A DNA stretch of 64,000 nt from Labia minor (taxonomy: Eukaryota > Arthropoda > Insecta > Dermaptera > Spongiphoridae): contig OY720345.1 of NCBI GenBank assembly GCA_963082975.1, positions 55,968,528 through 56,032,527 on the forward strand, written 5' to 3'. Position numbers and translations under genes: made by a program. Position 1 is the first letter of the stretch, and every line of letters begins with the position of its first letter. Below the pieces are notes generated by a model. The model saw only the letters and a program-made list of their open reading frames with translations. It was not told where the DNA came from and searched no databases. Positions 44,584-57,299 of the stretch are shown piece after piece.

Positions 44584-45100
44584 AAAAAACAAAGAAAGAA
44601 TACATTTTTTTTTAAATAATAAATATCAAGTAAAGGATAAGTAAAACAACCTTACTCGGATAAACACATATTTATATAATTTTTTTGTGTATAATCCATT
44701 CCAGTAGTTAACCCGTACCTCTAGTTGTTTAAGTCCAAGAAAACTATTGCACAAATCAATCATTTCAAATTTCATATCTAACTTTATAATAGATAAATAA
44801 ATAATAAAAGTATTACATAATTTTTAAAATTTTCTAGGTGGAAGGGGGATAGCTACATGTACATTTGAGAAAAATTGTAGTACCTTCCTATTCTGAACTC
44901 ACACACACACACACACACATACACAAAAGTAATTTCATAATATCAAACTTTACATTATTAAATTTTATGAAAAAGGAAGAAACATGAATACTTATCTTTA
45001 ATTGTTATTAAAATAGTAAAAAAAAATTTCAGAGGGCGCTGACTAATATTTTTTCTGAAAATAAGTTTCAGAACCATTGGTCTAGATCTAGACTCTAGAG
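44584..45100. other. AT-rich spacer with a CA microsatellite
   Basis: (CA)n at ~44902-44920. Nothing else recognised. Confidence 0.5.
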
Positions 45101-45431
45101 CAGCGGTCGGTAACCAGCGGCTCGCGAGCCGCATGTGGCTCTTTTTATATCATGATGTGGTTTCTAGTTCTATACGTAAATATTAATAATTATATTATTT
45201 TATTTTCAAAACTCCAAATATCATATTGCAAAAAAAAATACTGCAAACATGATAACAACACTCACGGAGAACATTTAGTTATTTTAGTTATTTTAAATCC
45301 AAAATAAAATCTATACTATCTACTCAAATCCTGTTCAATTACTATAATATTGTTAATGGCTCTTTAAAAACAAGGAAATTTTGTAATTTGTAACTTTTGC
45401 CTCTTCCATCTCAAAAGGTTGCCGACCTGTG
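45101..45431. mobile_element. hAT-type MITE, 331 bp
   Basis: Starts CAGCGGTCGGTAACCAGCGG CTCGCGAGCCGC and ends GGTTGCCGACCTGTG, a classic hAT terminal pattern. Flanks CTCTAGAG and GTCTAGAA share a TCTAGA core (6 of 8), consistent with an old 8-bp duplication. No coding. Confidence 0.8.
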
Positions 45432-46035
45432 GTCTAGAAAAAGACTGCCCTACCTATGGCCTGAAATTTTTTAATAATTTAAATTTTATTTTTATAATCA
45501 ATAACAAGAAAATATTATATTTTATATTCTAATAATATTTATTATTTTACAAATATATATTTATTATTTACCTTGTTTTATTTTCAAAACAAAATTATGT
45601 TATAAATAAATAAAAACTACTCTATTAATTAACATTTAGCGTGGTGTAAGTGATATTTTTCTTCTTTTTTTTGTAGCTTCATATTCATTAACAAAAATAT
45701 AATAAATATTTTTAATACAAATTTATTATTAGATTATTACCAACGGACTTTTTTCCACTTCTATTAACTTATTTATTTACTTCATCTTGTAATAATATAT
45801 TAAATAATAAATAAATAAAAAAAAACATTTTTCTTCATAATTATACTAATTAGGAATTGATTAATTTAATTACCATGAATGTTATAAAAAGTAAATATTT
45901 ATTTTTAAACAGGTATCTTAATGACTTTTTCAATATATTGTCTATTAGTTATCACTCCATTAAATATGTATGTATAATAATATTATTTTATGCATATATA
46001 TATAATTAGTATATAATAATAATACTATCATTGAT

Positions 46036-46076
<41 letters not shown>

Positions 46077-47161
46077 TTGATATAATGTATTTGTAATATG
46101 TATTAAATAGTTTTAATGGTTGAATAATAATGGTTCATTATATCAGATAAACATCTCTAGAAATATTCAAATGTCAGCTCACACTCCAATTAAATTAATT
46201 CTGAAATTAGGCTTAACACTAAAAAATATATAAAATTTGTATTAAATTTTTTAATTTCAATTAATTTAATTATTTATTTTTTTTTAATTCCTCCAGTAAA
46301 CTTTAAAAAAAATATATTTGAAGCAATCGATGGAAGGCAATTTCCTATTTATCGTTTCTCCGATAAAATCCACTCAATTTATCTCTGGCAAAAAAAATCT
46401 ATTCAATTTTTAAGCATTGAATTCTCAATATTAATATTTTTATTAAATGAAAATGATAAAAAAAATATTGTCAAATATCTAGAATTCTCACTCAAATTGG
46501 TTTGTTAAGATTCTTATTGTGTGTTTTTATTAAAATTATTATACAATATTATCAATTGAACAATTTTAATGAATTTTCAGGCAGTTTACAAAAAATTGAT
46601 GTATTTGTCTCGGTTATTCTGAAAGAATCTAAAGAGGCGGTCTGTGATTCTCCGTTGAGATACAACGAATACCAAGTGAATTGAGATCAGGAACCTCTCT
46701 AGAAGGCGGCAAACCCGGCATTTTTGCAGGGCGACAAATTTGTAGGGCGGCATTTTGGTTATGTTTAAAGGGTGTCCAGGAATTAAGGACGAATTTCAAT
46801 TTGACTCCATTTTATCATACGACGATTGGCAATCCTGGTTTTAAATTATACTAAAAAAATTAAAATAATAACATCATAATTATGTATAATGTATTCCACT
46901 TATATGGATACCTTTCTTTCGTTTACTATTTTATAATGTAATTTATAAAAAAGCGTCTGTATTTGGGTTGTAGTTACAAATATTTTATATTTCTGCAAAA
47001 AGAATATCTATAAAAGCTAATAATTGGCCAATATTTAACAATTTGGTCATGCATCTACTGGATAAAAATTTCCTAAACACTTATAACAAAAAATATAATA
47101 CAATTCACACTTATTTTAAGGAAAAACAACCTATTTTAGTTTAAAAATAACTGTTGTTTTT
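45432..47161. other. AT-rich spacer with a long TA microsatellite
   Basis: (TA)n at ~46038-46073. A less AT-rich patch at 46600-46800 contains GGCGGCAAACCCGGCA and AAAGGGTGTCCAGGAATTAA; the latter resembles a DNA-transposon terminus but no partner end was found. Confidence 0.4.
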
Positions 47162-47731
47162 ACTATCTTGCCAGAGATAGTATTGCAATCACGAAAATTT
47201 TCGGTGTCGAGATTTTGATGTTTTTATACGTTTTGAAGGTCCCTGAGTCATTTTCACTAAGGTTGAGAACAATGTCTCTGTATGTGTGTGTATATAGACA
47301 AGATTACTCAAAAACAGTTTGAGTTAGAATCATGAAATTTAGTACACTGTCATTATTCAAAATTCGTAGTTTTCTATCAACTTTTGAGCAATATAGTCAT
47401 TCTGCCACGTTTTCATTTTTTTTTCCTCTAAACTGACCGTAAAAATAAAGATATTTGTTTGATTGCTTTTCACATGATTAGAAATTGTATAAAACTGCTA
47501 TATATAAAATTTCAGCTTGATTGAATCGCTGAAAGTACCATAATAATTTTTTTAACACGTTTGGCAATCACACGTCAACACGTGACGTAGTGGCGTCAAC
47601 AAAGAGCCAAACACTGGTTTAGTAAATATTATTTATTAATCTTTATTTATAATTTAATTTTAATTAATTAATTTAAATATAATATATATTAATTAATCCA
47701 ATTCAAAATTGCAAGATAGTCGAGTACACTC
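47162..47731 (+). mobile_element. HINE-like family A copy, near full length
   Basis: ACTATCTTGCCAGAGATAG at the 5' end through GT microsatellite, GAAATTTAGTACAC and GCAAGATAGT at the 3' end. The terminal hairpin is reduced to GAGT-AC-ACTC. Confidence 0.85.
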
Positions 47732-49242
47732 TATATTTTTTCATTTTTTATTACACACACGTTATTCATAATAAAAAGAAAAGATTTCTATATAATTAAT
47801 TAAAATCATTTTTAGTATGAACTTTAGAATTGATATTTTAGATTTAAATTATTATTGAATAAATGAAAAGAGTCATAAAGTGAAGTTTAACCTTAACGAT
47901 TTATCTATTAAACGTATAAAAAAATGTTAATAGCAACTTACTTTTTCTTTTCATAGATGCAAAATGATATCAAAAATGCATTAATCATTAATGGATCACC
48001 GATTCGATGGTTGCCTTGGTAAAGAAGTCCTAGACATGAAATTGTTACTTGAAAATATCTATTAAATAGTCAACAACCGGCACATTGGTCAATTACTTGT
48101 AGAATTACTTTATTAACTGACTGCTAATGATATTTTATCTTATTTTATTTTAAAATATAAAAATAATTTATTAAAATAAAATGATTAACATTACTGTTGG
48201 AAATTAAATAAAGGAAAAAAAATTAAATGATATATTTAATGTTCTTCCCAGAAATTTATATTATAACATTACTTTATTTTTAGAATTTATAAAAAAAATA
48301 TTATATACATAATAATTTTATTCCGATAATAATAATTAAAATAAATAAATGTTATATATACACATTTACTTAGATATAATAATAAACTTTATTATGAAAT
48401 TTCTTTTTGAATATAAATGTTTGATTTTTTTCAATTCAATATTTCTAAAATAAAAATAAATATTTAATTTCAATATTTTAGTCACAGAACAGAACAGATT
48501 TTATACATGAATAGATATAATAAATATATTTATGTCTGTTCACAAATCACCTTATTATAAGCCTATAAAAATACATATATATTTGCTGAAAAAAACTGGA
48601 TAAAGCTAAAAGGGGTCTTTTCATCAAGTAAAGGAAATAACAGAGAGGCTTGAAATTGGATTGGATTCTCGGAAATCAATGTAATTCAATTTGGAAAGAG
48701 TGAAGCATGTAGGATAGCGGAAAATTGAGAATTCATGTCTTCTAAATTCACAAAAAATAATAGGAAATTAATAAAATTTCATTAAATTAATGAAATAGAC
48801 TCATATCAATTGTTGTTGTTTATGTAGGAGTATAATTATTACGTTAATCATTTATATTATATTTTAAGATAAATAATTAACCAATTGAATAATGAATGAA
48901 AAAAATAAAATTATCCACTTGTCCTCAATAATATTATAAATACTAAACTAACAAAATGCAGAAATCGGAAAAATTTTTGTGATAAAATTGTAGGGCTTTT
49001 TTACTTTTTGATATAAAGTATTATATTTATTCAAATTGTGAAAATGTATTTAGACCAATTAATTTTTTCTAATATCTAAGAACTAGTTTTTTATTATTAA
49101 TTTTTTATTGCTATATATATATATATATTCATACTGAATTCAATAAAAATTGCGTTAATATAATAAATTACTAATATGATACATATTGTTGAAAAAGAAT
49201 ACCTTGAAACATATTTTCAAATACACATAATTAAATCTTTTG
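47732..49242. other. AT-rich spacer
   Basis: No gene or dispersed repeat recognised. Confidence 0.5.
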
Positions 49243-49515
49243 GCTATATCGTTAGAGTTAGTATTGAGATCACGAAAATTTTCGATGTTGAGATGTTGAT
49301 AGTTTTATGTTTTGAAGGTTCCTAATGTGAAGGTCACTAATGTGAAAAATGTCTGTATGTGTGTGTATGTAGACAAAATTACGCAAAAACGGTTTGGGCT
49401 AGAATGAAATTTGGTATACGGTACACGGGCATTATTCAATATTTGTAGTTTTCTATCAACTTTTGAGAAATGTAGCTTATTCAGAGGTGTCATTACCTAT
49501 CACGTTTTGATTTTA
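49243..49515 (+). mobile_element. HINE-like family A, 5' half
   Basis: From CTATATCGTTAGAG through CACGAAAATTTTCGATG, TGTATGTGTGTGTATGTAGA and AAATTTGG to CACGTTTTGATTTT, where similarity ends. Confidence 0.75.
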
Positions 49516-49699
49516 ATTAAATAAGACATTCATTAAAAATTTTAAAAATAGATATATATTTTATTTATATTTTTTACATATATTATACCTAAAATCAGTA
49601 TGTTTTAAAATAAACATAATCGAAAACATCTAAACATATAAACATAAATTTTATGATTAGTGTGAAGTTAGTAAAATCTAAAAAAAAAAACAAGTTATT

Positions 49700-49983
49700 A
49701 CTATCTCGTCAATCGATGTCCAGATTTTGATGTTTTTATACCTTTTGAAGGTCCCTGAGTCATTTTCATTAAAGTTGAGAAACCGGAATAAATTTTTAAC
49801 ACGTTTACTGGCAATCACGCTTCAGCACGTGACGTGGTGCCATCAACAAAGAGCCAAACACGCGCTGGTTTAATAAATATTATTTAATTTATAATTTAGA
49901 ATTAATTAAATTTAATTTAAATATAATATATATGCCATTTAATCCAAAACAAATTTACGAGATAGTCGAGTGGAGAGACACTT
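49700..49983 (+). mobile_element. HINE-like family A, internal-deletion derivative
   Basis: Has ACTATCTCGTC at the 5' end and ACGAGATAGT plus GAGTGGAGAGACACT at the 3' end, but TTGAGAAA joins directly to CCGGAATAAATTT, omitting the microsatellite and centre. The break point differs from the derivative at 41818. Confidence 0.8.
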
Positions 49984-51383
49984 TTTTTTAAAATGTAATG
50001 ATATTTAAATTAAAATTATTTACATATTATTAAATTATAATCAGGAAAGATAATATTTTAATAAAAAATTCAATTAAAAACAGATAGGAGTGAATTTAAA
50101 AAGTGGTAACGAGACAAAAATTATATAAAATAACAATTAAAAAAAAATGTATACTATTTTTACTAAGATTTATCAATAGAACAAAGGGATTAGTTTATGG
50201 AAATTTATATTTTAAATATATAGTATGTGAACTTTTTTTATAAATAAGTGGAGCTACAAGGGAAAAATATGAATGATTATAATATAAAGTAGATAGTTAT
50301 AAAGTTAGTAAGGCAATGAAATGATATATAACTATAAAAAAAAAACAATTCAAAGCAAGAAGAGTAAATAACAAGAAGATATTTACCAAGTTCGAACGTA
50401 GAGAAAATTGTAAATATCATAAAAAAAAAATAATTTTTAAGTTTTATTAAAGTTTAATATTGATTAAAAAAACATATACAAGAATAAATAAATCAATCAA
50501 TAAATAAAGTGGATATTTGAATGTCTCAAAGGCTAATTTTTTAAATAATAATTGCTCAAATGTAGTTCAAAGGTTCTTTTATAATCCATTCATCTCCTTT
50601 CAACTGTGAATAAAAGAATTAAATTGATCTTGAAATGGTAAAAAAAATTGTATACCTTTAATAAAAAAAATATTAGGTATATAGTTCAAAGATTTTCATA
50701 ACCAATCTAATCAAAAATAGATATTCACTTAAAATATTACAATATAAAAAAAATATTACTACGTATTAAATATTATTAAATAAATTCAAATAAAAATTAT
50801 AAAAAAGAAAAGATTTTGAAATTTGACCTCAATTGAAATAATTTGTTATGGTCATTATAGCAAAATAAAACGTAACATTGCACTTCAATGATTATATAAT
50901 AGCTTGTTCACTTTCCATGCTTCTGTATTTGTTACATATTTACTTTCAAGTTTAAAATGAAAAGGCCAAGTTGAAAAGAAAATCCTATTTCAAAAGTTAA
51001 ATAATCCAGTAGTGCGAAAAAAAAGGGGAAGTGTTAGCTTAGTTGTAAAAAGTTTTATTTGAAAGTCGAATTAAAGGGCCTGCAAATAAAAATAAAATAC
51101 AACTTTAAACAACAATATTTTGAGGTGATATTTGAGAACTCATTTAAAAGATTATATCTCCTATTTGGAATTATTTAAGTTAAATTTTTTTTTTTTCAAG
51201 TTTCAAAGAAAAAATTGAAAAGGTTTTAGATATAATTAAGATGAAGAACAACTTAAATTAGTAAAAGTTAGTTTAACATTGATAATTACTTAATTACTTA
51301 AATAAACCTAGAGAATTCCATTCTTTGATTAATTTCAATAAACAAATTTGGCTAAATTCAAAAGTTAAATATTTTTTAATTTT
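49984..51383. other. AT-rich spacer
   Basis: No gene or dispersed repeat recognised. Confidence 0.5.
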
Positions 51384-52004
51384 TACTCACTCGCCAGAGA
51401 TAGTATTGAGATCACGAAAATGTCGAGATTTTGATGTTTTTATACGTTTTGAAGGTCCCTGAATCATTTTCACTAAGGCCGAGAAAAATGTCTGTGTTTG
51501 TATGTGGACAAGATTACGCAAAAACGGTTTGAAATAGATTAATGAATTAATCAAAATTCATAGGTTTCTATCAACTATTGAGAAATGTAGCTCATCCGGA
51601 GTGGGTCATTACCTACCACGTTTTCATTTTTTTTCCTCTAAACTGACCGTAAAAATAAAGATATTTGTTTGATAGTTTTTCACATGATTAGAAATTGTAT
51701 AAAACTGCTATATATAAAATTTCATCTTGATTGAATCACTGAAAGTACCGGAATTTATTTTTTAAATTTTTTAACACGTTGACTGCCAAACACGCGCTAG
51801 CATGTGATGTGATGTCATCAACGAAGAGCCAAACATGCGTTGTGATAAATTTTGACTTAAAAATGAAGGTAAAGGTTTTAAATTTAAATTGAATATTTGT
51901 TAATTTAATTAAATAACAATACTATATACTGTAAATTTACATTTTTTTAATTAATTAATTAATCCAATTCTAATTTGCTAGATAGTCTAGTGGAGACACT
52001 CCAG
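51384..52004 (+). mobile_element. HINE-like family A copy with a replaced AT-rich block
   Basis: ACTCACTCGCCAGAGATAG to GATAGTCTAGTGGAGACACT CCAG. Between 51848 and 51960 the usual AT-rich block is replaced by a 110-bp segment (AAAATGAAGGTAAAGG) that recurs inverted at 52950-53080 and 62505-62640 in two other A copies: a distinct subfamily. Confidence 0.8.
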
Positions 52005-52187
52005 TTTTTTGGATATTATGAATTTATAAGAATAATTTATTTATCCATTTATTATAGTATAAAACGAAAATTGAAATAAGAAACAATTTTTATTTAAAAC
52101 TATTATTTCATATAAAAAAATAAAATAGTAATAAAACCTTTATAAAAAAAACTTGTAATTAATTGAAAAATAACTTTTAAACATGTT

Positions 52188-52220
52188 AAAACAATACCTC
52201 ACTTACTATCGTCGGTCGGT
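52188..52220 (-). mobile_element. HINE-like family B, solo 5' terminus (33 bp)
   Basis: ACAATACCTCACTTACTATC followed by GTCGGTCGGT: only the outermost 33 bp of family B. Confidence 0.75.
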
Positions 52221-52819
52221 AATAATAACTTAAATTCACTTGCTGCTATATCTTTTTTTATTAAAACTTGTTATGATCTAATATAAAATTTTTTTTAATG
52301 TTTAGTTCTTACACTGATTTTTATATTTGATTGATGTTTGACTTTTTAATATTTTAAAAGTTCACATCTTCTAAATCGCTTCTTTGTTAATGAAACTTTT
52401 CACGTTTCAAGATTTAATATGTTTCTAAATATTTTTCACTTTCTCTCTCTGTCTTTCTAAATGACTTACAAACTTTTATTTTCTTCAATTTCACCGGAGA
52501 GTTTTTTTCTATATTAATTTGTGTTTCTTTTCTTTATAATATTTCAAAACACCTAAACTATAATAATTAAATAATTATTATTATTAATAATAGTCATTTT
52601 TCCTTTTCAATTTATTTCTATTTTGAAGAGCATGGCTTTAATGGGATTATGATTATCCAATATCTACTTGAGTATTGCTTTATTTTTGTCCTCTCTAAGG
52701 AATCCATTTTTGACATAACAATATATGAGTGACATTCAATCATCTCCATATTTTATCCGATCTAGTTCAAATTTTCTTCTTAGGTAAGATAGTGATAAAT
52801 TTTGTTCATTTTAAAAATT
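52221..52819. other. AT-rich spacer
   Basis: No gene or repeat recognised. Confidence 0.5.
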
Positions 52820-54232
52820 TGGAGTGTCTCCACTTTAACATATATTATATATTTAAATTAAATTAAATTGATTAAATTATAAATGTTTGGCTCTTTGTTT
52901 ATGGCATCACGTCAAGTGCTGGCGCGTGATGGCAGTCAACGTGTTAGAAAATTAATTAATTAATTAAAAAATTTAAATTTACATTATAGTATTTTTATTA
53001 AATTATATAATTAACATAGGTATATTTAATTTAAATTTAAAACCTTTACCTTCATTTTCAAGTCAAAATTTAAAAAATTAATTCCAGTACTTTCAGCGAT
53101 TCAATCAGGCTGAAATTCTATATATCAGGTCGTCAAGTATGAAATTTGTAGAAAAAAACACAAAGTTTATTGATAACTTACAAACATAAGGAGTTATTCT
53201 AATCATCGAAGTATGCACCCATATTGTCTACACACTTTTGCCATTTAAGTGGGAGGTTATTCAGGCCGTTAGTATAAAACCCTGGTGAACGGGAGTCAAT
53301 GAATTCCTGAAAGGCCAGTTTAACTGCATTATCGGAATTAAACTTTTTTCCTATCAAGAAGTTGTCCAAATTTCGGAAGAAGTGGTAGTCAGTGGGGGCT
53401 TGGTCTGGTGAGTATGGTGGATGATGGAGAAGTTCCTACTCCAATTCCTGTATCTTTGCCACAGTCATTTGTGCAGTGTGTGGTCTAGCGTTATCATGCA
53501 AAAGGATAGGTGTCGATCTATTGACCAATTTGGGCTGTTTTTCTTTAAGTTTTTGCATCATTTCGTCCAGTTGGTTGCAGTATATGTCTGCTGTAATCGA
53601 TGAGCCAGGTTTCATGAACTCATAATGGATTACACCTGCGTGGAACCCACTTATCCAACTTTTTCACCTTCCCGATTTGCGCTAAATGAGTCAATATTGT
53701 TTGTTTGGTAACACCAAACTTTAGTGATAATTCATATACACTTTGGGATGGGTCAGACTCAACGGTGACCTTTAGATCGTCATTATTCACCTTTGATTTC
53801 GGGCAACCGCGAGGCTCATTTGCGAGGTCAAAGTCACTTGTTCGAAATTTAGCGAACCAATTAGATACTGTCTGTTGCGTAGTAACACTAGAGCCAAATA
53901 CAGTATTAATGTTTCGCGTGGCCTGCGACGCCGTATTTTCACGTAAGAACTCATACTTCATAATTGTTCGAATTTCGGACCTTTCCATTTTAAACAAAAT
54001 TGATTTAAAAAAAACCGTTTTACACTTTTTAGGGATTATAATAATTCTTTCAAACAAGCAAGCTGTGTAAATTGACAGAAAAAAAAATAACGGTAAAATA
54101 TTCAAAATAAAAATAATTCAAAATAAAAATAATATAGATATTATACGATTCTATCTATCTATATACATATCAATAAATATTCTTTACTTTATTTCCCCTT
54201 CCAATTCCTGTCATTCACTGTGACGAGATAGT
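52820..54232 (-). mobile_element. HINE-like family A copy carrying a mariner
   Basis: Starts TGGAGTGTCTCCACTTT and ends GACGAGATAGT plus A-run; belongs to the subfamily with the AAGGTAAAGG block. A mariner is inserted at a TA within TTCTATATA at ~53124. The text after the mariner is shortened relative to full-length A. Confidence 0.75.
53125..54070 (-). mobile_element. mariner transposon, internally deleted
   Basis: Left end TCAGGTCGTCAAGTATGAAA next to TA; the right terminal repeat was not found. The transposase N-terminus is open on the minus strand (start MERSEIRTIMKYEFLREN near 53985; HTH text VSNWFAKFRTSDFDLANEP; SVYELSLKFGVTKQTIL; IGKVKKLDKWVP). In another frame it continues as IHYEFMKPGSSITADIY, LLHDNARPHTAQMTVAKIQE, YSPDQAPTDYHFF and IDSRSPGFYTNGLNNLP. 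This is a mariner DD34D enzyme from which ~85 residues between KWVP and IHYEF, holding the first catalytic Asp, are deleted; it is inactive. Confidence 0.9.
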
Positions 54233-54622
54233 AAAAATAACATAAAGAATTATTTTATTAAAGAAAATTGATTAATCATATTAACAATTTATTATTATTT
54301 TATGGATTGTAAAATAATTTTTAATTATTATGCACAGATAGATAAATATTTACCTAAAAGCAGGACTAAAATGATTATACTAATAATTAATTATTTTAGA
54401 TTTAGAAATAAAAAAAAAATATGTCAAACATAACTAATTTTTATCTCAAATATTTACTGGTCATTTATATTTTTTGTATGTATATATTTTGAAATTGTGA
54501 GATTAATTATTATTACCATCAATTTTAACCATCTGATCTCAAATGGTTTTTAATCATATTTAGCTTTTAGTATATTATATAAACATTCAACTTTTTTCAT
54601 TTATTATAGAATTGACAATTTT
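54233..54622. other. AT-rich spacer
   Basis: No gene or repeat recognised. Confidence 0.5.
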
Positions 54623-54992
54623 CAACGAACTTTTAGTTCGTTTATAAAATCTATATGTCTGTGTGTCTGTCGCCAAAAATTTTCGATTTTTTAAATTTTG
54701 ATTTTAGATTCGAGTAGAGCTTAAAAAGTGTAAATGTAAAGTGGTCTTGGTTTTTTAAAATTCGGTTGGGAACATGGTCAAATCGGCGGTAAAAGTTGAA
54801 AATTTCCCATATTTTCAGCACATAATTATAAATAAGCGATGTTTTCAGCTCATCTTCGAGGGTATCATTATAATTATAATTATAATTATAAATTATATAA
54901 ATTATATGAATTCACACAATATATCATATCAACATCATATAAATTGGAATTATTTATGCAATTTTGTGATAAATATGAATAAAAGTTCGTTG
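54623..54992. repeat. Element E: 370-bp repeat with perfect 13-bp inverted ends
   Basis: CAACGAACTTTTA (54623-54635) and TAAAAGTTCGTTG (54980-54992). The left repeat overlaps a hairpin CGAAC-TTTTA-GTTCG, and a GTCTGTGTGTCTGTCG run follows, so the layout resembles the HINE-like families. Only one copy in the window; non-coding. Confidence 0.55.
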
Positions 54993-55145
54993 ATAGTAAT
55001 GCTTCCTAGCATTTCCAGATGTTGGATTTATGTTTTTTGTTTATTGTCATTTTTCATTGGTTTTTTAAAATTATCAATGGAAAATAGGATCCGGAAATAA
55101 AAAAAAAAAAAAATAAAACAATTCCAATTAAATAAGAATGAAAAT

Positions 55146-55151
55146 TTTATT
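55146..55151 (-). terminator. Poly(A) signal of the cuticle-like gene
   Basis: AATAAA on the minus strand (55151-55146), ~150 nt beyond the stop codon; an A-rich minus-strand stretch follows ~20-60 nt further on. Confidence 0.6.
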
Positions 55152-55298
55152 TAGCTTGATTAAATTAAGATCGATTGAAGGATGAATATTGTCAAATGAT
55201 CATGCGAGGAACGAAAATGAAGGTGTGCATGAGTTGTGATGGAAAGTGGAAAGTGGAGGGGGTGAAATGTTGCTTCCATGATTCCATGTCGAGTCGCT

Positions 55299-57213
55299 CT
55301 AGTATCCATGGTGATGGGATTCAATGTGATGCTCCTTCTTGACGATCACGGGTACGGCATGATGGGCCTCGAGGTGAACGTTCTGGTAGGAAGTGGCCTT
55401 GTGGTGGTCGCCGCCGCCAAGGGAACCGCCACCCAAGCCATCAAGAAGACCAGCAGACACAGCGGCGATCAAGAGAGCGAGCACGAACTGAAAAATGAAA
55501 AATGAATGTCCGTCAAAACTTCGCCGCTTCTTTTAATCCAGTTAAGCGAGAGGAAAAAGTAATGCAAAAAAAAAAAAAATAATAACAAAAATAATACCCT
55601 CAGGCGATCAAGTCACTAATTGATTTAGTAACTACCCAGAAAAGAAAGCAACTCGAAAAGAAATTATAAATTTGTATACATGTATATATATATATATTAT
55701 TTATCTTATCTTATCTAATTATACTATCAAAAATTGTAGATATATTTGTATATATTTTAATTAATTTATTAATTAACCGCTCGAAAGATTTTTTTGAAAT
55801 TCACACCCTAGATTACAAATTGATCTGTTTTGGTTTCAGCCTGGAGAAAAATCATCTTCATTAGTTTTTTCTTAATATAAATTTAAATACGTCATCCATA
55901 TTTACCATTCTTTTTTAATTGAAAATATATTAATTTTTTTTATATTTAAAACATTTTAAAATTTTTTATTTAATTTTGAAATAAAATTAAAAATATTTAT
56001 TTTAATCATATTTTAGAACCAAATTTCAAAATATATTTATTAATCTTTCACAAAAAAAAAATCTAAAAGTTATCTTTATTTGTCTTGCAAACATTGTAAG
56101 TTTATTTATGATATTTTAAAAATAATTTTTTAAAACTTTTTTGTCATTTAATTTTTTGTTAATTCTTATAAATTTTTATTAGTTAATGTTTTATTTTATC
56201 TCTTGTCGTAATTATTTTTTATTAAAATACATATTTATATTTATTTATTCATTGTTCTTTTATTAATTAATTTGTAGATAGTTTTATAATTTTTAATATT
56301 TTTTCACTAAAATATTATTTAATATTTATTAATATTATTTATTATTATTGAGGACCCCAAATTCTATTCATTTATTTGATGCAATGATGTAACATTTAAT
56401 AATTGTAATAAATAATTAAAGAATTGTATATCAATATTTTTTAAAGGGTCGAGCGATAGCTCGGTGTTCCAGGTACTTATTTGCTATACTACGTTCCTAT
56501 ATACACTCTCTATAGCCTATAGATTCTTAAGTTGTAATTTATTATTGATTTTTATTTATTCAATATTTTATAAAATTTAAATTCCACAAACCTGGGCATA
56601 GGTGCCACCCCTTCTCCAAAAGTATCGTGTATGTTTCAAATGAATATTTTTGTTTGATTATAATAGTCATGATAATAAAAATTAAAATTTTAAAAAAATA
56701 AAATAAAATAAAAAATGTATTTATTATTTATTTTATTTAAACTAACCAAGATACGTTTTGCATGCTTAAAACATTTGGATTTCTGATTTTGAAAATTATC
56801 ATTTGAATTAGTAATACTTAAGATAAATTGATATAATAAAACAATATAATGATAAAAAAAATTTAATTCGACATTTTTTTGGATGGTCAGTATTAGGGGG
56901 AGGGGACAAGATCCAAACACATATAAAAAAAATGTATAAATTAACTAATTAATAAAAATTAATTTAAATTTTTTTAAATTAATATAACATTATGAAAAAA
57001 AATTAAATAAATTAATAAATAATTTAAAATAAATAAATTTATTTATTTTTAAATTACATTTACGCTTTATGAAATATTATTATTATTTTGTTTTCTTATT
57101 TAATTAAATTTCCATTTTTAATAGATATATTATTACTATATATAAATTGAAATTTTTAGAATATAATAAGTAATTTTGAATAATTGAAATGGAATACTTA
57201 CAAGGAATTTCAT
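55299..57213 (-). CDS. Small secreted His/Gly-rich peptide, cuticle-protein-like (2 exons)
   Basis: Exon 1 codes only MKFL (57213-57202) and ends at a consensus donor GTAAGT. Exon 2 (55487-55299) follows a pyrimidine-rich acceptor (TTTTTCATTTTTCAG) and joins in phase 0. The product is 66 residues: signal peptide MKFLFVLALLIAAVSAG, cleavage expected after VSA, then LLDGLGGGSLGGG, then a His/Val-rich tail with VHLEAHHAVPVIVKKEHHIE ending HHHGY. A first exon of just a few signal-peptide codons followed by a long intron is typical of insect cuticle-protein genes, as are the Gly-rich and AVPV-type motifs. The mature peptide is probably secreted by epidermis into cuticle; the exact family is uncertain. 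The 1714-bp intron (55488-57201) holds family G and F repeats. Codon third positions are G/C-rich, unlike the surroundings. Confidence 0.88.
55706..56000 (+). repeat. Repeat family G, copy 3 (in the intron)
   Basis: TTATCTTATCTTATCTAATT, ATTCACACCCTAGATTAC and TTTTGAAATAAAATTAAAAA parallel 17460-17810. It also has GGAGAAAAATCATCTTCATT, similar to a phrase in family B. Confidence 0.55.
56342..56478 (+). repeat. Repeat family F, copy 6 (in the intron)
   Basis: TTGAGGACCCCAAATTC through AATTAAAGAATTGTATATC to the perfect hairpin CGAGC-GATA-GCTCG and GTGTTCCAGGTA. Confidence 0.7.
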
Positions 57214-57291
57214 GTTGAATGGGTGAAGTAGATTGGAAGTGCTTAATGGAAGCAAACAGAAGACTAGTTGCTTTTCCAACTTCCACGTTAG

Positions 57292-57299
57292 TATTTATA
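57292..57299 (-). promoter_or_regulatory. TATA box of the cuticle-like gene
   Basis: TATAAATA on the minus strand (57299-57292), ~80 nt before the ATG. A start site ~30 nt downstream (around 57265-57270) would give a ~50-nt leader. The AUG context is TCAACATGA, acceptable for insects. Confidence 0.7.

Noticed and set aside
55278-55505. 75-codon plus-strand frame over the cuticle exon
   Set aside because: Antisense shadow of the cuticle-like peptide exon, which has splice sites, signal peptide and poly(A) signal on the minus strand.
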